Assembly: GCF_964021845.1 (NCBI RefSeq)
Contig: NZ_CAXHZC010000006.1
Coordinates: 306,330 to 370,329 of the forward strand
DNA: 64,000 nt
From: Arcticibacterium sp964021845
GTDB taxonomy: Bacteria; Bacteroidota; Bacteroidia; Cytophagales; Spirosomataceae
Direction: 5' to 3'
In this document: positions 45,756 to 54,386 of the stretch, piece by piece
How the letters are laid out: every line of letters begins with the position of its first letter
How positions within the stretch are numbered: position 1 is the first letter of the stretch
Made by a program: the position numbers and the translations under genes
Notes under the pieces: generated by a model
Database searches by the model: none
Told to the model about the DNA's origin: nothing
The model's input: only the letters and a program-made list of their open reading frames with translations

Positions 45756-48179
45756 ATGAAAATCAACTTATTCGGTTTGCTGTTGCTCTCAAATACCATA
45801 TTCGCTCAAATTACAGGAAACGTGCGTGATGCTTTTAGCCAGCCTATTCCTTACGCCAATGTGATTTTATATCATACCACCGACACCAGCTTTATTTCAG
45901 GTACCAGTACCAATGAAGAAGGCTATTTTTCTATTTCGGCAGAAAACGATAATAATTATCTCTTAGGTGTGAGCAGTATTGGTTTCTCAAACAGCCTATC
46001 GCACAGTTTTTTCTTACACGATTCCATACTTTTAGAAGACATCGTCCTCAAAGCCAGTACAAACGAGCTTTCAGAAGTTACGGTAACAGCCCAGAGAGAA
46101 ATGATTCAAAACACGCCATTTGGAACAGTGGTGAATATTCAAAACAGCCTGATGACCAAAGGAAGCTCCGCCATGCAGGTTTTAGAGCGGTTGCCAGGTA
46201 TTCTGGTTGACAAAAGAAACAATCAGTTTTCACTAAACGGTCAAAACGGAATCACCATACTTTTCAATGGCAGAAGAGTGCCGATGGGTATGACAGAATT
46301 GATGGCACTGTTAGAAAGTACCTCAGCCGACAATATTGAAAAAATAGAACTAATCACATCACCATCTGCCAAATATGATGCCGATGGCGGAGCGGGAGTT
46401 ATTAACGTAATTTTCAAAAAGAATGAAAACGAAGGGAGCCTATTGAATCTCTCCCTTTCTGCAGGCTACGGTTATAAAGAAAAAGCAAACACTGCTTTAA
46501 ACTACTCCTATGGCCGAAACAAGTTTCAACTAAATGCCGCATATTCTTATTTCCACAATAATTCCAAAAATGGGTTTGCAGGCTTTGGCACAGGTCATCA
46601 ACCTATTCTAGGTGGCCCAAGTGAAACCACCTTCTCAACCTTCTTCCATACCAATACCAACATCCATAATGGTAGTTTGTCTCTACTCTATCAAACGAAA
46701 CCGAAAACTGAATTTGGGGCGGAAATGTCTTATATGTTTAACAAAGCCAACTCGGTTTCATTGATTAACAATAGTCGTCAAATTGTTGATAAAGATTACA
46801 TCAGAACGGCCTCTGTTTCTAATGCAAAGGGAAGTAGAAATAATTTGATAGGTTCTTTCTTCTGGAATCAAAAAATAAATGAGAAGGCGAATCTAAACAT
46901 CGACCTCAACTTTCTTCAATACGGCAATGACAATCCAAGCGTGATTAAAAGCGAATATTTTAATAAAGAAAACGTCAAATTCACTCCTGAGAATAGCATT
47001 TTCATTGATGGTAACCGTGGTCAAAGTGTTTCTTCCATAAAGTTAGGAGTATTTAAGGCAGATTATTCCTTGAAAATAAATGCTTCTATTGAGAGCGAAT
47101 TTGGTCTAAAAGGAAGTTATTCTTCAAATCAGAACGACAGTAAAATAGAAACAAACACTGACGGCGAATGGGTGATAGACCCTCGCTCTCAGAGCACCAT
47201 TTTTAGTAATGAGCTACTCTATGCGGCCTATTCGCAGTTTAAGTTTAAGCTATCAGATAAAACTAATATCCATTCAGGGCTTAGGTATGAATATTGGAAC
47301 CGAACGCTCAATACGAGTGAAAGTCCTTTTACCATAAGTCAGTTTTTCCCATCATTCCTGATTCATCATAATGTATCTGACCAAAGCTCGTTGTCACTAA
47401 ACTATTCTCGTAGAATTAGTAGACCTAGTTATGAAGACCTAATAGCCAACCTTTTTTATAACGACCCCACAGCCGTTTTTTCTGGAAATCCACTTTTAAA
47501 GCCCACACTTAGTAATGCTCTAAAATTTACGGCCAACGTAAAAGGTTTGAATCTGGAGTTATCCGCTCAAAAAGAGATTAACCCCATTATTCGGTACCAA
47601 ATTACATCCACCAAGGCAGAAGACATCCTTTTAATTTCCCCGCAGAATGCCGATTTCCAAAACAGCCTAAATCTTGCCATTAATTATCCATGGCAATGGG
47701 CTTCTTGGGCAAAACTGAGCATAAGCAGCAACACGTCTTGGAGAAAATTTCAAATCTCATATACACCAAGCGTAGCCGCTAAATCCTACTTATTTCAAAG
47801 TTTCAACTTTAGCCAGACCTTAGAGTTTCCGAAGGAAATAAACGTAGAAGTATCTGGTTGGCGAAACTTCAGGAGTTTTACCGGCCATAATAAACAAGCT
47901 GGTTTTGGAGTGGCTAATTTGGGACTTTCTAAAAAATTAAAAGGAGAAAAGGGCACTATCCAACTGAGCGTTACAGACCTCTTAAAATCATTCAATATAG
48001 TTAATTATATGGGAGCCATGACCCCTATTATTTTTGATGTTGACACCCAATCAAAATACCAAAACGAGTCTAGTTTCAATAGGGTTTTCAGGTTATCCTA
48101 TTCTAGAAGCTTCGGTAACATGACCAAAAAGAATAAGCGAAACTCAGGCATAGAAGAAGAAAGGCGAAGGGTGAATTAA
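45756..48179 (+). CDS. TonB-dependent receptor-like outer membrane protein
   Basis: An 807-residue outer-membrane protein. After the signal peptide (ends IFAQ) comes a carboxypeptidase-regulatory-like domain (ITGNVRDAFSQPIPYANVIL, about 20-95). A plug domain follows (about 110-225; VLERLPGILVDKRNNQFSLNGQ, then IELITSPSAKYDADGGAGVINVIFK), then a beta-barrel of the OMP_b-brl_3 type ending FRLSYSRSFGN. These receptors import ligands or act in cell-envelope processes, but no canonical SusD partner gene is adjacent. The divergent LytS/LytTR pair may regulate it. It ends one base from the convergent GH20-like gene. Confidence 0.9.
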   Translation: MKINLFGLLLLSNTIFAQITGNVRDAFSQPIPYANVILYHTTDTSFISGTSTNEEGYFSISAENDNNYLLGVSSIGFSNSLSHSFFLHDSILLEDIVLKASTNELSEVTVTAQREMIQNTPFGTVVNIQNSLMTKGSSAMQVLERLPGILVDKRNNQFSLNGQNGITILFNGRRVPMGMTELMALLESTSADNIEKIELITSPSAKYDADGGAGVINVIFKKNENEGSLLNLSLSAGYGYKEKANTALNYSYGRNKFQLNAAYSYFHNNSKNGFAGFGTGHQPILGGPSETTFSTFFHTNTNIHNGSLSLLYQTKPKTEFGAEMSYMFNKANSVSLINNSRQIVDKDYIRTASVSNAKGSRNNLIGSFFWNQKINEKANLNIDLNFLQYGNDNPSVIKSEYFNKENVKFTPENSIFIDGNRGQSVSSIKLGVFKADYSLKINASIESEFGLKGSYSSNQNDSKIETNTDGEWVIDPRSQSTIFSNELLYAAYSQFKFKLSDKTNIHSGLRYEYWNRTLNTSESPFTISQFFPSFLIHHNVSDQSSLSLNYSRRISRPSYEDLIANLFYNDPTAVFSGNPLLKPTLSNALKFTANVKGLNLELSAQKEINPIIRYQITSTKAEDILLISPQNADFQNSLNLAINYPWQWASWAKLSISSNTSWRKFQISYTPSVAAKSYLFQSFNFSQTLEFPKEINVEVSGWRNFRSFTGHNKQAGFGVANLGLSKKLKGEKGTIQLSVTDLLKSFNIVNYMGAMTPIIFDVDTQSKYQNESSFNRVFRLSYSRSFGNMTKKNKRNSGIEEERRRVN

Positions 48180-48180
48180 A

Positions 48181-49239
48181 TCACTCTTTCTCAAACAGTG
48201 CCTTAAAGCATTTAGCGTCGCTGTCCTCTTCGCTGTTGCCATAAAATCTATCTAGGAAACCGTCTACGCCACTCCAAACCGTTTGCACCATTCCTGTGAA
48301 ATGTTCTTTCATCTCAGGAGTGGCGTTGGCTCTTAATTCAGTCATCATTTCCTTTTGCTTTATAGCTAAATCTGTTTTCCGCCAGGGTGAAGTAGCTACA
48401 TCAAAACCTTTCATGGCAAACATTACGGCTGTGGGATCTACACGCTCGTAATGCCAATCACAAATCATGACATCTTTAGGAATCATATCAATGGCTCGGT
48501 GTGTATTATTATAGCTAGCCTCCCAAAGACCTATTCCCGTAGTTTTCCCATCAATTAACCTGTCTCCCCAAATCCAAAGACGCTTCTCATTTTCCGCTAA
48601 ATGATTTCTAATTTTAGTAACCTCACCAGCAAAGAGCTCTGCTTTATCTCTTCCCTGACATCTTGGGCAGTCCTCGTGCCCTAAATAAAAGACCTCATCC
48701 ATTCCAGCATGAAAAGCATCTGCCTTAAACGCCTCTATAATCTCATCAACTATCTCAAAAACAACTTCGTGGACATCTGGATGTAAAGGGCAATAACTTT
48801 TACAGTACAGTCCATCTTCATTAGGCCACACATATTTTTCAGGTAATTTGATACCTGGCGTTTCATCAAATTCAGGATAAACCTGAAGCAATTTTTCTAA
48901 ATCTGAATGCCAAGATTGATGCCCCAATAGATTAATTTGAGGTATAAGTGATATGCCACCCTTTTGTGCAGCAGCTACCAATTTATCAACATCCTTTTGC
49001 CTCAGAGCATTATCATTGACCAATTCTGGATGGGATTTGTATTGAAAATTATAATCAACCCTAAGAATTAAAGTATTCACCGAACGAGGTGCTAACTCTT
49101 CATTCATAAACTTCACAAAACGATCTAAGTTGCCTTTATTAGGAGCTGCTATTGCTAGCCCTCTAACTGGCAAACTCTCTTGACCAAATGCCAAAAAGCT
49201 AATAAAAAGTGAAAGTGTAAAAGCAAATATTTTTTTCAT
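48181..49239 (-). CDS. GH20-like exported glycoside hydrolase
   Basis: A 352-residue exported protein with signal peptide (ends LAFGQ). The TIM-barrel pattern and the motif HAGMD181-E182-VF resemble the catalytic D-E pair of GH20 hexosaminidases. A downstream WIWGDRL and GLWEAS fit the late barrel strands. Cys residues in HEDCPRCQG and YCKSYCPLH are unusual and could bind a metal or form disulfides. The protein is shorter than typical GH20 enzymes because the N-terminal GH20b domain is lacking. It is adjacent to the NagX-like acyltransferase gene on the same strand. The substrate is therefore probably a GlcNAc- or GalNAc-containing glycan, but the family assignment is at the superfamily level. 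Confidence 0.75.
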   Translation of the reverse strand: MKKIFAFTLSLFISFLAFGQESLPVRGLAIAAPNKGNLDRFVKFMNEELAPRSVNTLILRVDYNFQYKSHPELVNDNALRQKDVDKLVAAAQKGGISLIPQINLLGHQSWHSDLEKLLQVYPEFDETPGIKLPEKYVWPNEDGLYCKSYCPLHPDVHEVVFEIVDEIIEAFKADAFHAGMDEVFYLGHEDCPRCQGRDKAELFAGEVTKIRNHLAENEKRLWIWGDRLIDGKTTGIGLWEASYNNTHRAIDMIPKDVMICDWHYERVDPTAVMFAMKGFDVATSPWRKTDLAIKQKEMMTELRANATPEMKEHFTGMVQTVWSGVDGFLDRFYGNSEEDSDAKCFKALFEKE

Positions 49240-49272
49240 TCAAATGGTTATTAAAAATTGACAATAGAAAAT

Positions 49273-50448
49273 TTATAATTTTAATCTGATATTGACTTTT
49301 GACAGCAAGGCTGCAAATCCTATCATTGCGAGAGCCCAAACCAAAGAACCCAATACAGCGAGCCATTGCATTTCATCTTGCTTATAAAACAACACCTGAA
49401 AAGGCAGAGCCCAAATTAAATAATAGACAATATCTGGTGCTAAATAGGTGGTTAAGGAATTTTGACCAGCTGGCTTAAATGGTTTGAAGAAAGCAGTGAT
49501 ATTCTTTATGTCAATCAAATAGTACAACAGCCCAAACACCAACACACTTATTCCTGTACAGAGCATTCCCCAGCTAGAAGTTGCTAAAATTTTTGAGAAA
49601 ATAAACCAATAATGCAGCACAAAGGCCAATACTATACCCGCTAAGCCTATCGGAATTATCCGCTTTAAAAACTTGATTTGCTCATTTTTAAATTCCTTTA
49701 AAAGAATACCAATTAACAAACCTGAAAGAACTATTAATGGTACGCTACCGCTCAAAATAACACCAAAAATAGGTTTCAAAGGGTTCATGAAATTCGTAAA
49801 ACCTGAGTCGTTTAGAATGTTCAAAAATAAAAAGACAAAGCAAGCAAATACTGTTTTCCATACACTGTCTCTGAGAAAAAAATAGGTCAAAGCTGCCACC
49901 AAGTAACCCCAACCAATTAAGCCTAAAATACCCCACCAACCCTTTTCTATAAACGTAGGTTTTTCAGCAGTACCTCCCCTGAAAGTGAACGCTAAGTAAA
50001 TTAGAAGTGCTATTCCTAAGTATTTCAAAAAAGCCATTTTGCTTTGCTTAGGGTATTTGTTCCAAATTAAAAACACAGAAATATATCCCAAAACCACCCA
50101 CAGTGTTTTATGCATTCCAGTTAGTTCCTCATTAAGGTTTGAAGTGTTTATCATAAAAACACCAATAATGAGTAAACTGATAGTTCGTGAGAAAATATGA
50201 AAAAGCAGGCTCCACTTACTTTCTTGTTTCTTTTCTCGTGCCTTAAAAGCAAAAGGAATAGACAAACCTACCATAAACAAAAAACCAGGGAACACCCAGT
50301 CTGCTAAACCCATTCCGTCGTCGCTGGCACTAGTATGACCCAACCAGTCTGGCACTCCGGGAATATAGAGGTCATTCACAAAGAGCATTAAAAAGAGGGT
50401 TAAACCACGCATGACATCTATAGAAAGAATACGTTGGCGTTTAAGCAT
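49273..50448 (-). CDS. NagX/HGSNAT-like membrane acyltransferase (DUF5009)
   Basis: A 391-residue polytopic membrane protein. The ATG at 50448 (MLKRQRILSIDVMRGLTLFL) is chosen over a TTG 13 codons upstream because SIDVMRGLTLF is the canonical N-terminal motif. About ten TM helices are visible, with LADWVFPGFLFMVGLSIPFAF and the lumenal loops of the heparan-alpha-glucosaminide N-acetyltransferase-related family. Relatives are linked to GlcNAc utilisation, and the neighbouring GH20-like gene fits that. Its exact reaction is not established. Confidence 0.85.
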   Translation of the reverse strand: MLKRQRILSIDVMRGLTLFLMLFVNDLYIPGVPDWLGHTSASDDGMGLADWVFPGFLFMVGLSIPFAFKAREKKQESKWSLLFHIFSRTISLLIIGVFMINTSNLNEELTGMHKTLWVVLGYISVFLIWNKYPKQSKMAFLKYLGIALLIYLAFTFRGGTAEKPTFIEKGWWGILGLIGWGYLVAALTYFFLRDSVWKTVFACFVFLFLNILNDSGFTNFMNPLKPIFGVILSGSVPLIVLSGLLIGILLKEFKNEQIKFLKRIIPIGLAGIVLAFVLHYWFIFSKILATSSWGMLCTGISVLVFGLLYYLIDIKNITAFFKPFKPAGQNSLTTYLAPDIVYYLIWALPFQVLFYKQDEMQWLAVLGSLVWALAMIGFAALLSKVNIRLKL

Positions 50449-50600
50449 ATTTCGTTTAGGCTTGAAATGGGCAATTTGGATACCCAATCAAGTTATTAAA
50501 AAAAATTAATATTTAACTTCTGATGAAGAAATTATTTAAATAACATTCGGTGAGACAAGAAAAGAATTATTCCATCTAAAACTTTATTCCCCTGATTCTC

Positions 50601-50608
50601 TAGCTTTG
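50601..50608 (+). promoter_or_regulatory. Bacteroidota -7 promoter box (TAGCTTTG)
   Basis: TAGCTTTG matches TAnnTTTG and ends 7 bases before the ATG of the histone-deacetylase-like gene. Transcription would begin almost at the start codon, implying a leaderless or nearly leaderless mRNA. The -33 region is weak. Confidence 0.5.
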
Positions 50609-50615
50609 TAGTTCT

Positions 50616-51518
50616 ATGCTAAAAATAGCTTTCTCCCCTATTTATATATATGAACTGCCAGATGGGCATAGATTCCCAATGGAGAAATATGAGCTCATTC
50701 CAGCCCAATTACTTCATGAAGGAACCGTGACCGAAGAAAACTTCTTTCATCCGACGGCTTTAGAAGACGAGCAAATTCTTTTAACCCATACGGCAGAATT
50801 CCTCAACAAGCTTAAAACGCAAACACTTTCAAGGAAAGAAATTAGAGCCATTGGCTTTCCTATGTCTGCAAAACTAATAGACAGAGGAAGATACATAGCA
50901 AACGGAACACTGCAATGTGCCAGATACGCCATTGAGCATGGCATCGCCATGAATATTGCCGGAGGCACACACCACAGCTATGCAGACCGTGGAGAGGGGT
51001 TTTGTATCTATAATGATATTGCTATAGCCGCAAACATACTTCTTAAAGAGGGTACTTTTAGTAAAATCTTGATAGTTGATTTAGATGTTCATCAAGGAAA
51101 CGGCACCGCCAAAATTTTTGAAAATGAACCGCGTGTTTTCACTTTCAGTATGCATGGTGCTAAAAACTACCCCTTAAGAAAAGAAAAAAGCGATTTAGAT
51201 ATTGGTTTGGAAGATAACACCACAGACAAATTTTATCTTAAAACCTTAAAAGATGTATTACCAAAAATAATGGAGGATGTAAAGCCTGAAATGGTTTTCT
51301 ATTTGTCAGGGGTAGACATTTTAGAAACTGATAAGTTAGGCAGGCTTTCTGTCTCCATTGAGGGTTGTAAAGAAAGAGACCGTTTTGTCCTTCAGACCTG
51401 CAAAGATTTAAACTTACCGCTGTGCATTAGTATGGGAGGCGGTTATTCTCCTGCCATCAGAGATATAGTAGAAGCTCATGCCAACACTTTTAGACTGGCA
51501 AATGATATATTTTTCTAA
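50616..51518 (+). CDS. Histone deacetylase-like amidohydrolase
   Basis: A 300-residue arginase/deacetylase-fold enzyme. Signatures: GGTHHSYADRGEGFCIYND (the catalytic His-His and the metal-site loop), ILIVDLDVHQGNGTA (metal-binding Asp and His), FSMHGAKNYPLR, and MGGGYSPAI near the end. Bacterial relatives hydrolyse acetylated amines, polyamines or acetoin-related substrates using zinc. The size is normal. No signal peptide, so it is cytoplasmic. It is a single gene that ends one base from the convergent aldehyde dehydrogenase gene. Confidence 0.92.
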   Translation: MLKIAFSPIYIYELPDGHRFPMEKYELIPAQLLHEGTVTEENFFHPTALEDEQILLTHTAEFLNKLKTQTLSRKEIRAIGFPMSAKLIDRGRYIANGTLQCARYAIEHGIAMNIAGGTHHSYADRGEGFCIYNDIAIAANILLKEGTFSKILIVDLDVHQGNGTAKIFENEPRVFTFSMHGAKNYPLRKEKSDLDIGLEDNTTDKFYLKTLKDVLPKIMEDVKPEMVFYLSGVDILETDKLGRLSVSIEGCKERDRFVLQTCKDLNLPLCISMGGGYSPAIRDIVEAHANTFRLANDIFF

Positions 51519-51519
51519 A

Positions 51520-52878
51520 CTACTTCTGAATGTAAACGGTCTTAACATTCACAAACTCCATAATCCCGTCTTTCGCCAGCTCTCTTCCGAAACCTGATTT
51601 CTTCGTGCCACCAAAAGGTAGCCTTGGGTCTGATTTGACCAAATCATTGACAAAAAAAGCACCATCTGGCACTTCCTTGATATAAGCTTTTACCTTTTCT
51701 AGGTCTTCTGTAAAAACACTTATCCCTAAACCAAACTCCGTATCTTTCGCTACTTCAAAAGCTTCTTTCGCATTCTTAACCTTAATAATAGGAGCCACAG
51801 GTCCGAAAGTTTCCTCTTTAAAAACAGGCATAGCAGCAGTAATATGGGTTAACACCGTTGGCTCATAATATGCCCCATTCTGCTTTCCTCCTAGCTTAAT
51901 TTTAGCTCCCATTTCCACAGACTTGTCAACTTGTTCTGCCAAAATATCTGCTAAATCTTCTCTCGCTAAAACTCCAATTTCAGAACTATCCAACATTGGG
52001 TCACCAGACTTTAAAGCCTTTACCTTATTGACAAATCCCTCTACAAATTTATCATAGGCTTTTTCTACCACTATAAAACGTTTTGCCGCAATACAGCTTT
52101 GCCCCGTATTCATAAAACGAGCCTTCACTCCTATTTCCACAGCTTTGTCAATATCAGCATCATCCAGAACCACAAAGGCATTACTTCCGCCTAATTCTAA
52201 AAGAGATTTCTTGATATTCTTTCCAGCCAAACTAGCTACTGAGGCACCAGCCTTTTCGCTTCCAGTCAATGAAACGGCTTTGACAATGTCATTTCCTAAT
52301 AAAGTTTCTATGCTATCATGAGAAACTAAAAGGTGCTGAAAAGCACCTTCAGGAGCTCCTGCTTCTGAAAAGATATCGGCTATATGCTTACCAGACCCTA
52401 GCACATTAGAAGCATGTTTTAAAAGACCAATATTGCCGGCCATAAGCGTAGGAGCTGCAAACCTAAAGACCTGCCAAAAAGGAAAATTCCAAGGCATAAT
52501 GGCCAGAATAGCTCCTAGGGGCTCATAAGTAACAAAACTCTCGTGGGCATCGGTATCTATAGACTTTGGACTTAGAAAACCTTCTGCATTTTCCGCATAA
52601 TACTCACAAACCCATGCACATTTTTTCACCTCGGCTCTAGCTTCTGATATTGGCTTACCCATTTCTGATGAAATGGTTTTAGCATATTTCTCCGAATTCT
52701 TTTTGAGGATTTCTGCAGCCCTATTTAAAACCTTCGCTCTTTCAGCAAATGACCTAGTTCGCCATTCAGTAAATGTTTTATCTGCTTTTTTTAGTATCAC
52801 TTCTTGTTCCGTAATACTGTGTTCAGGAAAAGATGCTAATTCTTGATTATTGTAAGGATTTACACTTTTAAATGCCAT
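51520..52878 (-). CDS. NAD(P)-dependent aldehyde dehydrogenase, succinate-semialdehyde type
   Basis: A 452-residue aldehyde dehydrogenase. The catalytic nucleophile is C262 (NTGQSCIAAKR), the general base E228 (LLELGGS), and PWNFPFWQ and FTEDLEKV are family motifs. The GKPISEARAEVKKCAWVCEYYAENA segment and short length match the succinate-semialdehyde dehydrogenase (GabD/Sad) subgroup. It oxidises an aldehyde to the acid with NAD(P)+ in the cytoplasm. No GABA transaminase is nearby, so the precise substrate is uncertain. It is the only gene in its strand block before the IPP isomerase. Confidence 0.88.
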   Translation of the reverse strand: MAFKSVNPYNNQELASFPEHSITEQEVILKKADKTFTEWRTRSFAERAKVLNRAAEILKKNSEKYAKTISSEMGKPISEARAEVKKCAWVCEYYAENAEGFLSPKSIDTDAHESFVTYEPLGAILAIMPWNFPFWQVFRFAAPTLMAGNIGLLKHASNVLGSGKHIADIFSEAGAPEGAFQHLLVSHDSIETLLGNDIVKAVSLTGSEKAGASVASLAGKNIKKSLLELGGSNAFVVLDDADIDKAVEIGVKARFMNTGQSCIAAKRFIVVEKAYDKFVEGFVNKVKALKSGDPMLDSSEIGVLAREDLADILAEQVDKSVEMGAKIKLGGKQNGAYYEPTVLTHITAAMPVFKEETFGPVAPIIKVKNAKEAFEVAKDTEFGLGISVFTEDLEKVKAYIKEVPDGAFFVNDLVKSDPRLPFGGTKKSGFGRELAKDGIMEFVNVKTVYIQK

Positions 52879-52942
52879 AACTCATGATTTTTTAGATAAG
52901 AGAGATACGCAAGCATGAGAGCCTCGGACTCCGACTGGCTCT

Positions 52943-53437
52943 TTAAATTCGCTCTAAAATCTCCTTAAACCAAACCGTATAGTTCCCTTCGTTTTTAAGA
53001 ATGTCTGCTTTTACTTCTTCCACATCTACCCATTTAAAGTTTGCCACTTCTTCAGGATTTGCCACAAAGGAGTCATTGTATTCACCAAAAAACACATGGT
53101 CAATCTCATGCTCTATCAAGCCATTATCAAAAGCCGCATGATACCTAAAAGTAAATTGATAATCTATTTCACAGTTAAAACCCATTTCTTCTTCCAGCCT
53201 CCTATTGGCTGCCTGCTTAATTTCTTCTCCTTTATTTGGATGTCCACAGCAAGCGTTTGTCCACAAGCCGGGGGAATGATATTTCCCAAAAGCTCTCTGA
53301 TGAATCAACATTTTGCCCTCTTTATTAAAAATAAGAACAGAAAATGCTCTATGCAGTTTGCCTTCTCTATGAACTTTTATCTTTTCATCGTAGCCAATGA
53401 TTTCATCTTCATCATTAACCAAGGTTATGTTTATCAT
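52943..53437 (-). CDS. idi: Isopentenyl-diphosphate delta-isomerase (type I)
   Basis: A 164-residue Nudix-fold enzyme that interconverts isopentenyl and dimethylallyl diphosphate in isoprenoid synthesis. Visible motifs: KLHRAFSVLIFNKEGKMLIHQR, then the catalytic Cys in LWTNACCGHP, and the Nudix-like glutamates in RRLEEEMGF. The ATG at 53437 is preferred over a GTG six codons earlier, since MINITLVNDED is the usual family start. It is a cytoplasmic enzyme and appears monocistronic. Confidence 0.92.
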   Translation of the reverse strand: MINITLVNDEDEIIGYDEKIKVHREGKLHRAFSVLIFNKEGKMLIHQRAFGKYHSPGLWTNACCGHPNKGEEIKQAANRRLEEEMGFNCEIDYQFTFRYHAAFDNGLIEHEIDHVFFGEYNDSFVANPEEVANFKWVDVEEVKADILKNEGNYTVWFKEILERI

Positions 53438-53486
53438 TACTTGTATGTTTGACACTTAATAAGAGGTTACTTTTAAATATATACGC

Positions 53487-53494
53487 TATTTTTG
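53487..53494 (+). promoter_or_regulatory. Bacteroidota -7 promoter box (TATTTTTG)
   Basis: TATTTTTG matches TAnnTTTG and lies 48 bases before the ATG of the first gene of the sugar-oxidation operon, leaving a leader of roughly 40 bases. Confidence 0.5.
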
Positions 53495-53542
53495 AACAAA
53501 TGTCCTAAATTTCAACCTTAAAAATATTCAACCCATAATCGC

Positions 53543-54385
53543 ATGAAAGTTTATAAAACTAATAAAGCCTTCATTATCGAAAACGAAGGTCAGTATTATT
53601 CTTCAAAACATACTAACTGGGATTCTTTTATCAATAGAGATAACTTATTTCAGGAGCTTCTAAAAGAGATTCAAAGCTTAACAGCTTCTCCTGATCTAAA
53701 AAAACTAGCCTCAGAAGAAAATTTAGCTCCTATCCAAAATCAAGAAGTTTGGGCTTCGGGAGTTACATACTTAAGAAGTAAAAGAGCTAGAATGGAAGAA
53801 TCAAAAGATTCCGGTGGGGGAGACTTCTATGACAGAGTTTATGATGCAGACAGGCCAGAATTATTTTTCAAGGCCACTGCTGGTCGTGTAGTAGGCAATG
53901 GAGAAAACATCCGAATAAGAAGAGATTCTAAATGGAATGTTCCTGAGCCAGAATTGACACTTTTTATTAATACCTCCGGTCAAATTTCTGGATACACCGT
54001 AGGAAACGATGTTAGTAGTAGAGATATTGAAGGTGAAAATCCCTTGTATTTGCCACAAGCAAAATCTTACGACAAGAGTGCCGCTCTTGGGCCTTGTATC
54101 TTTGTAACAGAGACTCCTATTGACCCTGAATCTGAAATCAAACTTGAGATTTTCAGAAATGGTGAAACTGTTTTCAGTCAAAACATACAAGTTAACCAAA
54201 TGAAAAGAACGCAGGCTGATTTGGTCAAATACCTTTACGCCGAATGTACTTTTGATAATGGCTGTTTTCTTATGACAGGTACTGGAATCATTCCTGAAGA
54301 TGAATTTTCTCTTCAAGTGAACGATAAGGTTGAAATCAGCATTGAAAACATAGGAACACTATCAAACACGGTAGAAACAAAATAA
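53543..54385 (+). CDS. Fumarylacetoacetate-hydrolase-family enzyme, 2-keto-3-deoxy-arabinonate dehydratase-like
   Basis: A 280-residue FAH-family protein. The segments VWASGVTYLRSKRARMEES, FYDRVYDADRPELFFKAT and WNVPEPELTLFIN resemble the 2-dehydro-3-deoxy-D-arabinonate dehydratase branch, with acidic metal ligands in PEPEL. In that pathway it yields 2-oxoglutarate semialdehyde, the substrate of the dehydrogenase encoded 1 base downstream, so gene order supports the assignment. The alternative is a 2,4-diketo-3-deoxy-fuconate hydrolase. It is the first gene of a four-gene operon. Confidence 0.85.
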   Translation: MKVYKTNKAFIIENEGQYYSSKHTNWDSFINRDNLFQELLKEIQSLTASPDLKKLASEENLAPIQNQEVWASGVTYLRSKRARMEESKDSGGGDFYDRVYDADRPELFFKATAGRVVGNGENIRIRRDSKWNVPEPELTLFINTSGQISGYTVGNDVSSRDIEGENPLYLPQAKSYDKSAALGPCIFVTETPIDPESEIKLEIFRNGETVFSQNIQVNQMKRTQADLVKYLYAECTFDNGCFLMTGTGIIPEDEFSLQVNDKVEISIENIGTLSNTVETK

Positions 54386-54386
54386 C

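Noticed and set aside
51520..52878. Part of a GABA catabolism operon
   Set aside because: No GABA transaminase, permease or regulator is adjacent; the gene is flanked by a convergent deacetylase and idi.
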